From contig CALURV010000024.1 of assembly GCA_944323285.1 (NCBI GenBank), positions 102,893 to 166,892 of the forward strand: a DNA stretch of 64,000 bases, written 5' to 3'. This stretch comes from Candidatus Gastranaerophilales bacterium. Its GTDB lineage: Bacteria; Cyanobacteriota; Vampirovibrionia; Gastranaerophilales; Gastranaerophilaceae. The position numbers and the translations under genes are program-made. The notes under the pieces are model-generated. The model saw nothing but the letters and a program-made list of their open reading frames with translations, searched no databases and was not told the origin of the DNA. Numbering within the stretch: the stretch's first letter is position 1; each line of letters opens with the position of its first letter. This document shows positions 53,350 to 63,313 of the stretch, piece after piece.

Positions 53350-56037
53350 ATGATTGATTTTCTTATTAAGTTATTAGGTGATCCCAATAATAATAAAATA
53401 AAAAAAATGATGCCAGTTGTTGAACATATAAATGCTCTAGAGCCTGAATTTATTAAATTATCTGATGATGAGTTAAGAAATAAAACTGAAGAATTTAAAA
53501 AAATATTAGCAACTCGTCCAACTTCAAATGATATAAAGAAAGATAGAGAATTAGAGAAACAAGCATTAGATTCGATTTTGCCTGAAGCTTTTGCTACAGT
53601 TCGAGAAGCAGGTAAAAGAGTTTTAAATATGAGACACTTTGATGTTCAATTGCTAGGTGGAATTTTCCTGCACGAAGGACAAATAGCCGAGATGAGAACA
53701 GGTGAAGGTAAAACTTTAGTTGCAACTCTGCCTGCATATTTAAATGCTCTTACAGGAAAAGGTGTTCATATTGTTACTGTTAATGATTACCTTGCTCAAA
53801 GAGACAGTGATTGGATGGGAAAAATATTTAGATTTCTAGGTTTATCTGTAGGCGTTATTCTTTCCGGAATGAATGATTATGATGATTTTATTAAGAAAAA
53901 ACAAGCATATTTATGTGATATAACTTATGGTACGAATAATGAATTTGGGTTTGATTATTTAAGAGATAATATGGCAACATCTCTTGAACAAAGAGTCCAA
54001 AGACCATATAACTATGCAATTATAGATGAAGTCGACAGTATTTTAATAGATGAAGCCAGAACCCCCTTGATAATAAGTGGTAGACTAGATAAGTCTGCTG
54101 AACTTTATAGGACAATGGCTGCTGTTGCTCCTCAATTGGTTAAAAATGTACATTATGAAGTAGATGAAAAAAATAAAAATGTTATTTTAACAGAAGAAGG
54201 TATTGATAAAGCTCAAGAAATTTTGGAGATACAAGATTTATTTGATATTAATAATCAATATGCTCATCATCTGCTTCAAGCATTAAAGGCAAAAGAGCTA
54301 TTTCATCTTAATACGGACTATGTAATTAAAAATGGCGAAGTAATAATAGTAGATGAGTTTACAGGCAGGTTAATGGAAGGAAGACGCTGGTCTGATGGTT
54401 TACATCAAGCTGTTGAAGCAAAAGAAGCCGTTAAAATTCAAGATGAAACTCAAACTCTTGCAAGTATTACTTTCCAAAATTTATTCAGATTATATCCTAA
54501 GTTATCCGGTATGACTGGTACTGCTATGACAGAGGAAGCTGAATTCGGTAAAATTTATAATCTTGAAGTTACTACAATCCCTACTAATAAAAAAGATATT
54601 AGAATTGATTTGCCTGATATCATTTATAAGACAGAAAATAGAAAATACCTTGCTGTCGTTGATGAAATTATTAAAATGCATAAAGAGGGAAGACCAGTTT
54701 TAGTTGGTACTATTAGTATTGAAAAATCGGAATTGGTATCAGATTTACTAAAAAAAAGAGGAATAAAGCATAATATATTAAATGCGAAGCACCACGAAAA
54801 GGAAGCTTATATTATTGCGCAAGCAGGAAGATATGGCGCTGTTACTATTGCTACAAATATGGCTGGCCGCGGTACGGATATTCTTTTAGGCGGTAATCCT
54901 GAATATATGGCAAAAGAAGAATTGGTTAAAAAAAATATATTCCCAGAAACGTCATCCGATTATGAAAAAATTAAAAATGAAATTCTTGAAAAGACAAGAA
55001 AAATAACACAAGAAGAACACGAAAAAGTTGTTAAAGCCGGTGGTTTGCATGTTATTGGTACTGAAAGACATGAATCACGTCGTATTGATAATCAGTTAAG
55101 AGGACGTGCGGCTCGTCAAGGAGACCCTGGGTCTACCAGATTCTTTTTATCACTTGAAGACAGTTTAATGCGTATTTTTGGTGGTCAACAAATTATTGCA
55201 TTAATGAATTCTTTTAATCTTGAAGAAGATGTTGCTATTGAAAATGTATTTATTACAAAACAAATTGAAAAAAATCAAAAGAAAGTTGAAACATTCCATT
55301 TTGATGCCAGAAAAAGTGTATTAGAATATGACGATGTAATGAATTTACAGCGTGAGAAATTTTATGCTCAAAGAAATAAAGTTTTAGAAGGTAATAATCT
55401 TTACGATGATATTATTTATATGATTGAACGTGAAGTCGATAGATTATTAAAATCTTATATTGCCCCCGGGATGAATCCTGATGAATATGTTTATGATGAT
55501 TTAGTTTCTCTTGTTAAAGAAATTCACTCTGAAATACCACAGCTTTCTTATCTTGAAGTAAAAGATATTCAAGGGGTTAAATTTGAAAATGTTTATGCAA
55601 AAATAAGAGATTTTGCTATTAGTGCTTATAAAGAACATGAAGAAAAGACTGTTGCCTTTTATAATCAAGTTGGCGAACAATATGAATTAAATTATGTAAA
55701 ACAAGAACCTTTTACTTCTAATAACATTATGAGAAGTCTTGAAAAAGATGTTCTTTTAAGAGTTGTTGATAACAGGTGGATTGATCATTTGCATAATATT
55801 GATATGTTAAGAGATGGTATTGGTTTAAGAGCTTATGGGCAAAAAAATCCTCTCTTAGAATATAAGAAAGAAGCTTATGATTTATTTAATAATATGATGT
55901 TTGATATTCAAAGTGAAACAGTAAAACATCTTTTTAGAACTAAATTTGGTATTCAAATTGTTACTCCTGCGCAAATGCAAAATATTCAGGGTATCATGCC
56001 TGAACAAACAATTATTATGGATGAGGATAAAGAATAA
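53350..56037 (+). CDS. secA: Preprotein translocase ATPase SecA
   Basis: An 895-residue motor that drives proteins through SecYEG. Seen are Walker A MRTGEGKTL (about residue 115), VTVNDYLAQRDSDWMG, the DEVDSILIDEARTPLIISG DEAD-like motif, the preprotein-crosslinking part, TATNMAGRGTDI-type motif (ATNMAGRGTDILLGG), GGLHVIGTERHESRRIDNQL and RGRAARQGDPGSTRF, and a helical scaffold toward the end. The usual C-terminal zinc-binding cysteines are absent, as in some lineages; the protein ends MDEDKE. GGGAG lies right before the ATG. It overlaps nothing and is followed two bases later by waaA. Confidence 0.97.
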   Translation: MIDFLIKLLGDPNNNKIKKMMPVVEHINALEPEFIKLSDDELRNKTEEFKKILATRPTSNDIKKDRELEKQALDSILPEAFATVREAGKRVLNMRHFDVQLLGGIFLHEGQIAEMRTGEGKTLVATLPAYLNALTGKGVHIVTVNDYLAQRDSDWMGKIFRFLGLSVGVILSGMNDYDDFIKKKQAYLCDITYGTNNEFGFDYLRDNMATSLEQRVQRPYNYAIIDEVDSILIDEARTPLIISGRLDKSAELYRTMAAVAPQLVKNVHYEVDEKNKNVILTEEGIDKAQEILEIQDLFDINNQYAHHLLQALKAKELFHLNTDYVIKNGEVIIVDEFTGRLMEGRRWSDGLHQAVEAKEAVKIQDETQTLASITFQNLFRLYPKLSGMTGTAMTEEAEFGKIYNLEVTTIPTNKKDIRIDLPDIIYKTENRKYLAVVDEIIKMHKEGRPVLVGTISIEKSELVSDLLKKRGIKHNILNAKHHEKEAYIIAQAGRYGAVTIATNMAGRGTDILLGGNPEYMAKEELVKKNIFPETSSDYEKIKNEILEKTRKITQEEHEKVVKAGGLHVIGTERHESRRIDNQLRGRAARQGDPGSTRFFLSLEDSLMRIFGGQQIIALMNSFNLEEDVAIENVFITKQIEKNQKKVETFHFDARKSVLEYDDVMNLQREKFYAQRNKVLEGNNLYDDIIYMIEREVDRLLKSYIAPGMNPDEYVYDDLVSLVKEIHSEIPQLSYLEVKDIQGVKFENVYAKIRDFAISAYKEHEEKTVAFYNQVGEQYELNYVKQEPFTSNNIMRSLEKDVLLRVVDNRWIDHLHNIDMLRDGIGLRAYGQKNPLLEYKKEAYDLFNNMMFDIQSETVKHLFRTKFGIQIVTPAQMQNIQGIMPEQTIIMDEDKE

Positions 56038-56039
56038 AT

Positions 56040-57290
56040 ATGATTTTTATATATAATATTGTTGTAATTGTACTTGCCATAATATTATTGCCTGTTATAT
56101 TAATTGCATTTATTATTCAACCAAAATTCAGAGCAGGTTTTAAGGAAAAAATCGGTTTTTATACTTATGATAAAAAAGGAAATAAAACAGTTATATTTCA
56201 CGCTGTTTCTGTTGGTGAAGTTAATGCAATAAAAGAATTAGTTAAAGAATATAAGATAAAAAATCCAAGTGATGTAATTATAATTACAACAACAACTGCA
56301 ACAGGACAGGAAATAGCTAAAAAATCGCTTATTCAATATGCTGATAAAATAACTTATTTCCCGTATGATTTTTTCTTTAGTGTTCTTTCTTTTTTCAATA
56401 CTTATAAACCAGAAAAAATAATAATTGCAGAAACTGAAATATGGCCTTGTTTTATTTCTTTAGCTAAATTAAAAGGTATTAAAGTTTATACAGTAAATGG
56501 TAGAATTTCTCCAAAATCCTTTAATGGTTATAAAAAAATAAAATTATTTATTGCACCTATATTAAAAAAATATGAAAAAATATTTATGCAATCAAAAGAT
56601 GATGCTCAAAGACTTATTAATCTTGGCGCAGATAAGAATACAACAGAAATAATGGGAAATTTAAAATTTGATATTTCTCAAAATTTAGATAAAGGTCAAA
56701 TTGATAAATATATTAATCAATTAAAAACATCCAATTATAGAATTTTTATTGCGGCAAGTACACACAAGGGTGAAGATGAAATTGTTCTTGAGGTTTATAA
56801 AAAACTAAAAGAAAAATATGCTGATGCAAAACTTTTAATAGCTCCAAGACATCCTCAAAGATATAATGAAGTTATTGATTTGATTTCTTCAACAAGGTTT
56901 AAGTATGGAAAACGTTCATTAAATGATAATTTTGATGATAATGATGTAATTTTACTAGATACAATGGGCGAATTATCTATATTATTTTCAATTTGCTATT
57001 TAGCTTTTATTGGAGGCAGCTTTTCTTCAACAGGAGGACACAATCCATTAGAAGCAAGCATTTGGGAAAAACCTGTTATATCAGGACCTTGCATATTTAA
57101 TTTTAAAGATGTTTATAAAATTGAAATTGAAAAAAAATGTGCAATTATAGTTAATAATAAAGATGAATTTATAAATGAAGCAATTTCATTTTATTCTGAT
57201 AAAAATAAATATGAAAAATATTGCAAAAATGCAAAAACTGTTTTCGATGAAAACAGAGGCGCTATTTCATATGTACTCCAAAGAATATAA
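56040..57290 (+). CDS. waaA: 3-deoxy-D-manno-octulosonic acid (Kdo) transferase
   Basis: A 416-residue membrane-anchored GT-B enzyme that adds Kdo to lipid A, evidence of lipopolysaccharide and an outer membrane. A single N-terminal helix (about 1-25) is followed by FHAVSVGEVNAIKELV, with the catalytic glutamate in GEVNA, then TTTTATGQEIA, YFPYDFFFSV, IIAETEIWPCFISLAK, VNGRISPKSF, and at the C-terminal half FIAASTHKGEDE, LLIAPRHPQR, IGGSFSSTGGHNPLE and KPVISGP. Its start follows the secA stop by two bases, so the pair is cotranscribed. Confidence 0.94.
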   Translation: MIFIYNIVVIVLAIILLPVILIAFIIQPKFRAGFKEKIGFYTYDKKGNKTVIFHAVSVGEVNAIKELVKEYKIKNPSDVIIITTTTATGQEIAKKSLIQYADKITYFPYDFFFSVLSFFNTYKPEKIIIAETEIWPCFISLAKLKGIKVYTVNGRISPKSFNGYKKIKLFIAPILKKYEKIFMQSKDDAQRLINLGADKNTTEIMGNLKFDISQNLDKGQIDKYINQLKTSNYRIFIAASTHKGEDEIVLEVYKKLKEKYADAKLLIAPRHPQRYNEVIDLISSTRFKYGKRSLNDNFDDNDVILLDTMGELSILFSICYLAFIGGSFSSTGGHNPLEASIWEKPVISGPCIFNFKDVYKIEIEKKCAIIVNNKDEFINEAISFYSDKNKYEKYCKNAKTVFDENRGAISYVLQRI

Positions 57291-57295
57291 TTCAT

Positions 57296-59419
57296 CTAAA
57301 TTTTTTCAAAGAATATAATACCATAAGCAGGAAGTGAAATATAATTGTATGGTTCTTTAGTAAGCTCATAATTTAAGTATTTACCTTCTCCCCCATAGCC
57401 TATATTGTCAGAATTAAAAATTTCCTTCCACTGTCCTTTGGGAAATAGAATGCCATAATTTTTTAAATAGGCGACATTTGAAAAGTTGGAAATTGAAAAA
57501 ATTTCATTATATATTTTTTTACAGTATATAGCGTGTGTATCAGAAAATTCATGAACTATTGTTTTATCTATATGTCCTGTTGTTAGGGCTATATTATTTT
57601 TACATATTTCATTTAAATCACTAACAAAGACTTCAGTTGTTTTATTTATATATTGATATTTTTCGCTTACTTTGACAGAATCTAATTTGGAATCTAAAAA
57701 GGCAGGCAACCCTGGTTCATAACCTTTATCTCGGAGGTAGGGTTCAGGTCCGTTTGAAAATTTTCTAAAAAATTTGAAATAAGCTAAATTAGCTGATTCA
57801 TCTCCTTGAAAAATCATTTTAGGGCCCGGTATAGAATATACTTTCCCTATTGCAAGTTTATGCATTTTTACAGCATTTAAATATGCATTTAATACTTTTT
57901 CTATAGGAATTACTTCTTTTATAAAATTAGAATTATAGAATTTTTTTAATTCTTCTTCGTTCATTGTTTCAAGCTTACCTGATACTAAAGCTGTAACAAT
58001 ATTATTGGCAGCATGAGCTATTTTTTTACATTTTTCACTTTGTACACATTCACAAATTTTTGAGTTTAAATTTAATTCATTAACCATTATTTTAGAAATA
58101 AGTCTAGTACCATCTACATTACCAATCTCATCATGACTCATTACATATTTAACTCTTGTTTGAGCATCTCTTAATGAATAATCAAAATTGCATAAATTTT
58201 TTATTCTGCAATCCCAAGATCCAAGAATACTTGAAGCTATTTGTTTGTGAAAGGGAAAATCCCATTCGCTGTCGAAACCAAGGCTAGATAGTGAAATATT
58301 ATTTCCCCTAATTTTTTTTATAAATTTTTTATGATTTATTTCATTTTCTTCAGCTTCAATTTGAGGAAAAGGTCGTGTTATTCTATGGTCATTATCTCTG
58401 CCGTCTTCAGCAATTAAAAAAGCATGCGGACAGTGGTAATTTACTTCTGCAACCATTTGTTTAAGAGTATAATCTGAACACATAAATTTTGTCATATCTA
58501 CTCTTAATCCATCGCAATGATAGTTTATAACCCAATTTAGTGCAGTTCCTATTATAAAATCACGAACATATTCACTATATTCTTTTTCAAAGTTAAATTT
58601 GTATCCAAAACAATTTACACCATCTGTGTATGGACCTGTTTGAGGTAGCTGCGTTATATCAGGACCAAAATGATTAGGAACAATATCCATTATTACATTT
58701 AGCCCCAAATTATGGGCTGTATTTACGAAATCTTTCAAATCATCCGGAGTTCCATATGTTTGATTTGGCGCATATTTATCAACTCCATCATAGCCCCAGT
58801 TATAGGAATATGTATTTTCAACAGGCATGATTTCAATTGCATTAAATTTTAATTCATTTGATAATTTATATAATTTTTCTTTTGCTGCTTTAAATGTCCC
58901 TTCTTTTGTATATGTTCCAATATGCATTTCATATATCATTAATGATTGAACAGATGATAATTGGTTTGTGTTATTATCTATTCTTGAAATCTTTCTTTTA
59001 TCTTTTAGCTCCATCCAATTTTTATCCTGCCAATTATATAAAAAATGGTTATAAATTCTAGACCATTTAAAATAAGCATCTTGTAGCATAGAACAAGGAT
59101 CTTTTACAGTTATTACTTCACCATCTTTATATGTTATTAAAAATCTATATCTGTCTTGATGATTAATAATTCCTTTTTCTAAAGTTATTTGCCAAATTAC
59201 ATCTTCAATTTTCTCCATATTGAAAACTTGTATACACCTATTTTTCGGTTTTATTTCTAATTGAACATTTAAAACATCTGGAAATGTAAATAATTTAAAT
59301 ACAGCTTTACCGTCTTTAGTAAAATATGCCCCAAGTTTTCTATCCCAAACTTTATAGAAATTTGTTGCATTGTATTTTTTATAATCAAATGTATTATAAT
59401 TTTTTGATGTCTCTACCAT
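57296..59419 (-). CDS. GH13 alpha-amylase-family enzyme (branching-enzyme/TreZ-like)
   Basis: A 707-residue GH13 enzyme acting on alpha-glucans. An N-terminal CBM48-like beta domain (about 15-130) precedes the barrel: MIYEMHIGTYTKEGTF, NAIEIMPVENTYSYNWGYDG, MDIVPNHFGP, the nucleophile in DGLRVDMTKFM, the acid in FLIAEDGRD, and the stabilising aspartate in MSHDEIGNVDG. It contains insertions around residues 455-520, rich in cysteine and charged residues. The order of motifs fits both GlgB-type branching enzymes and malto-oligosyltrehalose trehalohydrolase (TreZ); I cannot decide. Another, GH57-type branching enzyme is encoded at 31536. It is convergent with waaA and divergent from ribF. Confidence 0.78.
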   Translation of the reverse strand: MVETSKNYNTFDYKKYNATNFYKVWDRKLGAYFTKDGKAVFKLFTFPDVLNVQLEIKPKNRCIQVFNMEKIEDVIWQITLEKGIINHQDRYRFLITYKDGEVITVKDPCSMLQDAYFKWSRIYNHFLYNWQDKNWMELKDKRKISRIDNNTNQLSSVQSLMIYEMHIGTYTKEGTFKAAKEKLYKLSNELKFNAIEIMPVENTYSYNWGYDGVDKYAPNQTYGTPDDLKDFVNTAHNLGLNVIMDIVPNHFGPDITQLPQTGPYTDGVNCFGYKFNFEKEYSEYVRDFIIGTALNWVINYHCDGLRVDMTKFMCSDYTLKQMVAEVNYHCPHAFLIAEDGRDNDHRITRPFPQIEAEENEINHKKFIKKIRGNNISLSSLGFDSEWDFPFHKQIASSILGSWDCRIKNLCNFDYSLRDAQTRVKYVMSHDEIGNVDGTRLISKIMVNELNLNSKICECVQSEKCKKIAHAANNIVTALVSGKLETMNEEELKKFYNSNFIKEVIPIEKVLNAYLNAVKMHKLAIGKVYSIPGPKMIFQGDESANLAYFKFFRKFSNGPEPYLRDKGYEPGLPAFLDSKLDSVKVSEKYQYINKTTEVFVSDLNEICKNNIALTTGHIDKTIVHEFSDTHAIYCKKIYNEIFSISNFSNVAYLKNYGILFPKGQWKEIFNSDNIGYGGEGKYLNYELTKEPYNYISLPAYGIIFFEKI

Positions 59420-59465
59420 ATAAAAATCTCTATATTTTAGTATTCAATAATTAATGATTTTTGTC

Positions 59466-59471
59466 TATAAT
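59466..59471 (+). promoter_or_regulatory. -10 box six bases from the ribF start
   Basis: TATAAT (59466-59471), then TTACAT, then ATG 59478; no ribosome-binding site. It supports a leaderless ribF transcript and the ATG 59478 start. Confidence 0.5.
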
Positions 59472-59477
59472 TACATT

Positions 59478-60404
59478 ATGCAAATATTCGACGGATTAAC
59501 ATATATTAATAATTCTTCTTTAGCTTTGGGATTCTTTGACGGATTACATTTAGGACATAATGTTGTTTTGAAAAATGCTATGAAAATAGCTAAAATTAAT
59601 AATACTAAATCAGCAGTGGTTATTTTTAAAGAACATCCATTAAATATTCTTACAAATCAAAAAATACCATTATTGTTAACATTAAATGAAAAACTTTCTA
59701 TGTTAGAAAAAATTGGTATTGATAATGTTATTTTACTAGACTTTAAACCATATTCATCTCTAAGAGCAAAAGATTATTTAGAAAATATACTTATTAAATA
59801 CTTTTCACCTATTGCTATAACAACCGGATTTAATCATTCATTTGGTTTTAACAAAGAAGGTAGCAGCGAGTTTTTACGTTTAAATGCAGATAAATATAAT
59901 TATAAATATTTTGAAGTTCCACCCTTTGTCATAAAAGACAATGTTGTAAGTTGCTCGGTTATCAGAAATAGAATTTTTTTAGGTGATTTTGTTTATGCAA
60001 ATGAACTACTTGGCTATAATTTTTTTATAAGTGGTAAAGTAATTCAAGGCGAACATATCGCAAGAAGCCTTGGTTTCCCTTCGGCTAATATTGAATATGA
60101 TTCAGAAAAAATAAAAGTTCCTTTTGGAGTTTATTTTGTCAAAGTTAATTTGAATTCTAAAGAATATAATGGAATCTTAAATTATGGGTTTGCTCCTACA
60201 AATAATAATGAGAATGAGATAAAAACAGAAGTACATATATTGGATTTTAATAATGATATATATGGTCAGGAAATTAAAATTTCTTTTATCTCCAAAATTA
60301 GAGAACAGATAAAATTTGAAAATACAGAAAAACTGATTATGCAGCTTAATAGAGATAAGGCTTTTGTAGAAATATATAAATATTTTGTAAAATCTAAAAT
60401 ATAA
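59478..60404 (+). CDS. ribF: Bifunctional riboflavin kinase/FAD synthetase
   Basis: A 308-residue enzyme that phosphorylates riboflavin to FMN and adenylylates it to FAD. The N-terminal FAD synthetase half shows LGFFDGLHLGHNVVL and TGFNHSFGFNKEG, then VVSCSVIRNRI. The C-terminal kinase half begins ISGKVIQGEHIARSLGFPSANIEY, where the metal-binding P-T-A-N motif reads P-S-A-N, and continues with FGVYFVKV and NYGFAPT. ATG 59478 is chosen instead of 59454 because the promoter box lies between them. Next to ribH: riboflavin synthesis and use are grouped here. Confidence 0.9.
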   Translation: MQIFDGLTYINNSSLALGFFDGLHLGHNVVLKNAMKIAKINNTKSAVVIFKEHPLNILTNQKIPLLLTLNEKLSMLEKIGIDNVILLDFKPYSSLRAKDYLENILIKYFSPIAITTGFNHSFGFNKEGSSEFLRLNADKYNYKYFEVPPFVIKDNVVSCSVIRNRIFLGDFVYANELLGYNFFISGKVIQGEHIARSLGFPSANIEYDSEKIKVPFGVYFVKVNLNSKEYNGILNYGFAPTNNNENEIKTEVHILDFNNDIYGQEIKISFISKIREQIKFENTEKLIMQLNRDKAFVEIYKYFVKSKI

Positions 60405-60486
60405 TAAAGTCTTGTAAATAATTATTGAACTTTCTTTAATATTTTAAGTGTGTATTGTAAAATCAAAATAAAGAATCGGAGGCAAT

Positions 60487-60951
60487 ATGACAAATATAAT
60501 AGAAGGAATGTTGACAGTTAATGATGAAAAATTTTGTATAATAGTTGCAAGATTTAATGAATTTATTGGTTCAAGATTGCTATCCGGTGCTGTTGATGAA
60601 TTAGTAAGACACGGCGCAAAAGAATCAAATATTGATGTAATATGGGTACCAGGATCATTTGAAATACCTTTAATTGCAAAAAAAGCTGCTAAAACAAATA
60701 AATATAATGCAATAATTACGCTTGGTGCTGTTATAAAAGGAGCTACCGCACATTTTGATTATGTTTCTGCAGAAGTTTCGAAAGGTGTAGCTTCTGTTTC
60801 ACTTGAAACAGGCATACCGGTTATATTTGGAGTTTTAACTTGTGATAATATCGAACAAGCTATTGAAAGAGCAGGTACAAAAGCAGGTAATAAGGGTTCT
60901 GAAGCAGCTAAATCTGCGATTGAAATGGCAAGCCTTATTCAAAATATATAA
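60487..60951 (+). CDS. ribH: 6,7-dimethyl-8-ribityllumazine synthase
   Basis: A 154-residue lumazine synthase, penultimate step of riboflavin synthesis. Motifs: [56 protein letters not shown] with the catalytic histidine in [28 protein letters not shown] and [14 protein letters not shown]. Length is normal (about 155). CGGAGG lies five bases before the ATG. It stands 82 bases after ribF, with a possible promoter in between. The other rib genes are not in the window. Confidence 0.96.
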   Translation: MTNIIEGMLTVNDEKFCIIVARFNEFIGSRLLSGAVDELVRHGAKESNIDVIWVPGSFEIPLIAKKAAKTNKYNAIITLGAVIKGATAHFDYVSAEVSKGVASVSLETGIPVIFGVLTCDNIEQAIERAGTKAGNKGSEAAKSAIEMASLIQNI

Positions 60952-60994
60952 CTATTGTATTCTCAAATTATTTCTATGGTGATAACATATTTTT

Positions 60995-62065
60995 ATGAAA
61001 TATAAGAGCTGTAATTTAATACAACATGGATTATGTTTTTTTAATGAAATGCTTGTTTCTTGCTGTTATTCTCCAAATGACCAAGTAAATGGCGGTTTTC
61101 CGCCTATAATTTATAAAGACTATCACGGTGAATTAATTGAAGCAGATTATTTATTTAGTAAAATTAATCAATATAATAATATTTTTAAGACTGGTAATTG
61201 TCCTAATGAGTGTTTAAATTGTTTTAAAATTGAAGAAAAAGATTGGGACGAAGAAAAATATATTAATTCAATTACAATAACTCATTTCAGCGCTTGTAAT
61301 GCAGATTGTATATATTGTAGTAATAACTTGGAAAGAGATGAGAGGACAAATAATACGTATGATATTCTTCCTGTATTACGTAATTTAAGAGAACAGAATA
61401 TTATACGTCAAGGAGTCGAATTACATATAGGCGGCGGAGAATTTACAATATACAAAGAATGTGATGAATTAATTGAAGAATTTGCACTTTCAGGTTTTGC
61501 AAAAATTTTTGTTCCTACTAATGCTATTCGATACTCTGAAAAATTATTCCAAGCAATGACTAATAATAGTGCTTTAATTTTTGTTTCTTTAGATTCGGGT
61601 TCAAGAAAAACATATAATAAAATAAAAAGAATAGATGCTTTCGATATAGTTATAAAAAATATAGAAAAATATTCAGCTTCCGAATCTGCCAAAAATGCCA
61701 TTTTTCTTAAATATATTATTATTCCTACCGTTAATGATAATTTTTCAGAATTTTTAAAATTTTTATCAATTGCTAAAAAATTAAATATAAAAAATATAAT
61801 AATAGACCTAGATGCAAGATATTCAAGATTATTAAATTACAATATTGATTATTATTTAATTTATTTTGTCAAAAAAATAGAAAAAATATCAAATAGACTT
61901 GGTTTTGATACTCAAACATACTCATTTTACTCACAATGTATTAATAATTCATCATATAATACAGGATTAATAAAATATTTAATTAGTTTTGTTAAATATA
62001 AACTAAATAATAGAAAAATTAATGAATTATATAAATCTCACTTATATGGAGCTAAAAAGATATAA
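60995..62065 (+). CDS. Radical SAM protein with extra N-terminal cysteines
   Basis: A 356-residue radical SAM protein. The cluster motif is C-x3-C-x2-C in FSACNADCIYCSNN (about residues 97-104), preceded by an unusual cysteine-rich N-terminus (SCNLIQHGLCFF, VSCCYSPND, GNCPNECLNCFK) that may hold one or more auxiliary clusters. The GGE motif is in LHIGGGEFTIY; VFVSLD-like strand IFVSLDSGSRKTYNKI follows. Similar proteins occur in glycan and methyl-transfer clusters, but I cannot assign a substrate. The C-terminal 70 residues are basic. No ribosome-binding site is apparent. It follows ribH by 43 bases, and convergent tRNA-Glu lies five bases beyond its end. Confidence 0.72.
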   Translation: MKYKSCNLIQHGLCFFNEMLVSCCYSPNDQVNGGFPPIIYKDYHGELIEADYLFSKINQYNNIFKTGNCPNECLNCFKIEEKDWDEEKYINSITITHFSACNADCIYCSNNLERDERTNNTYDILPVLRNLREQNIIRQGVELHIGGGEFTIYKECDELIEEFALSGFAKIFVPTNAIRYSEKLFQAMTNNSALIFVSLDSGSRKTYNKIKRIDAFDIVIKNIEKYSASESAKNAIFLKYIIIPTVNDNFSEFLKFLSIAKKLNIKNIIIDLDARYSRLLNYNIDYYLIYFVKKIEKISNRLGFDTQTYSFYSQCINNSSYNTGLIKYLISFVKYKLNNRKINELYKSHLYGAKKI

Positions 62066-62070
62066 AAAAA

Positions 62071-62142
62071 CGGCGGTAACGGGATTTGAACCCGTGTCAA
62101 TAGAATGAGAATCTACTATCCTGACCCCTAGACGATACCGCT
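62071..62142 (-). tRNA. tRNA-Glu, anticodon CTC
   Basis: Seventy-two bases on the minus strand. D-arm with GTCTAGGGG, anticodon stem GTAGA / TCTAT with loop TTCTCAT (anticodon CTC), T-arm ACGGG / CCCGT with TTCAAAT, discriminator G. The acceptor stem AGCGGTA / TACCGCC leaves base 1 (A) opposite C72, a mismatch where G-C is expected. CCA is not encoded. Confidence 0.88.
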
Positions 62143-62233
62143 ATTCTTTACAATTTTACACCTAAAATAAAAAAAATAGCAATTTTTTTATTATTTTATT
62201 TTATAAAAAATAAATACGAAAGCAGGCAAAATT

Positions 62234-63298
62234 ATGACTATATGTAATTTCAGTAATTATTCAATGGAAAATGGAATAAAACAAGTAAGTTTTTTGGGTA
62301 CTGAAAGAAAAAATACAAAAAGTAAAAGAGATATAACTAATGATGCATATAAATCAAGACTAAATAGTGAATATGATAATGACAAATTTACACGAAGTAT
62401 AAACATAAAAAATAATACAAGTAAACGTTCAATTGGATATAAAAGAGAAATAGAAAGAAAAAGAAAAAAAATAAAAAATAGAGTTACTTCTGGGTTAATA
62501 GCACTGACTATCTCCATTGGAGGAATAGCATTTTGTTCTCCTAAAATTGAAAATAAAAAAGATATAGAAGTTCCAGCACCAATTATAGAAGAAATTGAAG
62601 AAACCAATGTTGATAAAACACCTTTCCAAATATTAAATACAGAAGATAAACAAGAAGACTTACCAACAGAAGAAGAAATAAATAATGACATAACTCCCTC
62701 TGTAACACCAGAGATAAATCCGGAAATACAAACCTCATATAATAATTTAATAAAAGGAATTGAAACATTTTCTAAGCAACTAGGGTGTAATGGCATTGAA
62801 CTGATTAAAGAAAGAATAGATAAAATAGCCCAAGGAGATATAAAAGTTATTGATATTTTAAAAATACTATGGATAGAATCAAATGGAAGAGTTTATGATG
62901 AGAACGGCAATATTTTAACAAGCTATACCGGCGCAGCGTTTGGACCATTTCAACTAACACCGGATACTGTTGATTACTTAAATAAATATTATGGACTATA
63001 TGGTACAAATGAAGAGCTAAATGTATTTGATCCTTATGATAATCTTGATGCTTGTATATATAATCTAATGTTTTTAAAAGAAAAAAAAGAAAAAGATTAT
63101 GAAAAAGACGGAAGTTTCCCATCAGGTATAAATAATTTAATGGAGGCAGTTTTATGGTGTTATCATGATGGGGCCTGGGCTAGTAGTGTATCTACGTATG
63201 GGTATGACTATATCAATAAATATAGGGACTTAAGTAAAATAGATAATTACCCTGATGTTGTTGAATATATAACAGATAACGATATTTTATTAGGATAA
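62234..63298 (+). CDS. Lytic-transglycosylase-like (SLT-type) protein with leader motif
   Basis: A 354-residue protein with a lysozyme-like C-terminal domain: KILWIESNGRVYDENGNIL with the candidate catalytic glutamate (about residue 217), TGAAFGPFQLTPDTVDYLNK, FDPYDNLDACIYNLMFL and a final WCYHDGAWASSVSTYGYDY. Before it is a basic stretch (KREIERKRKKIKNR, about 74-87), one transmembrane helix (GLIALTISIGGIAFC) and an acidic Glu/Pro-rich linker, so the domain should face the periplasm and cleave peptidoglycan. The first 22 residues end in VSFLG, the shared leader motif. Copy B of the 120-bp repeat begins 15 bases after its stop. Confidence 0.72.
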   Translation: MTICNFSNYSMENGIKQVSFLGTERKNTKSKRDITNDAYKSRLNSEYDNDKFTRSINIKNNTSKRSIGYKREIERKRKKIKNRVTSGLIALTISIGGIAFCSPKIENKKDIEVPAPIIEEIEETNVDKTPFQILNTEDKQEDLPTEEEINNDITPSVTPEINPEIQTSYNNLIKGIETFSKQLGCNGIELIKERIDKIAQGDIKVIDILKILWIESNGRVYDENGNILTSYTGAAFGPFQLTPDTVDYLNKYYGLYGTNEELNVFDPYDNLDACIYNLMFLKEKKEKDYEKDGSFPSGINNLMEAVLWCYHDGAWASSVSTYGYDYINKYRDLSKIDNYPDVVEYITDNDILLG

Positions 63299-63313
63299 TT
63301 TTTTTAAATAATA

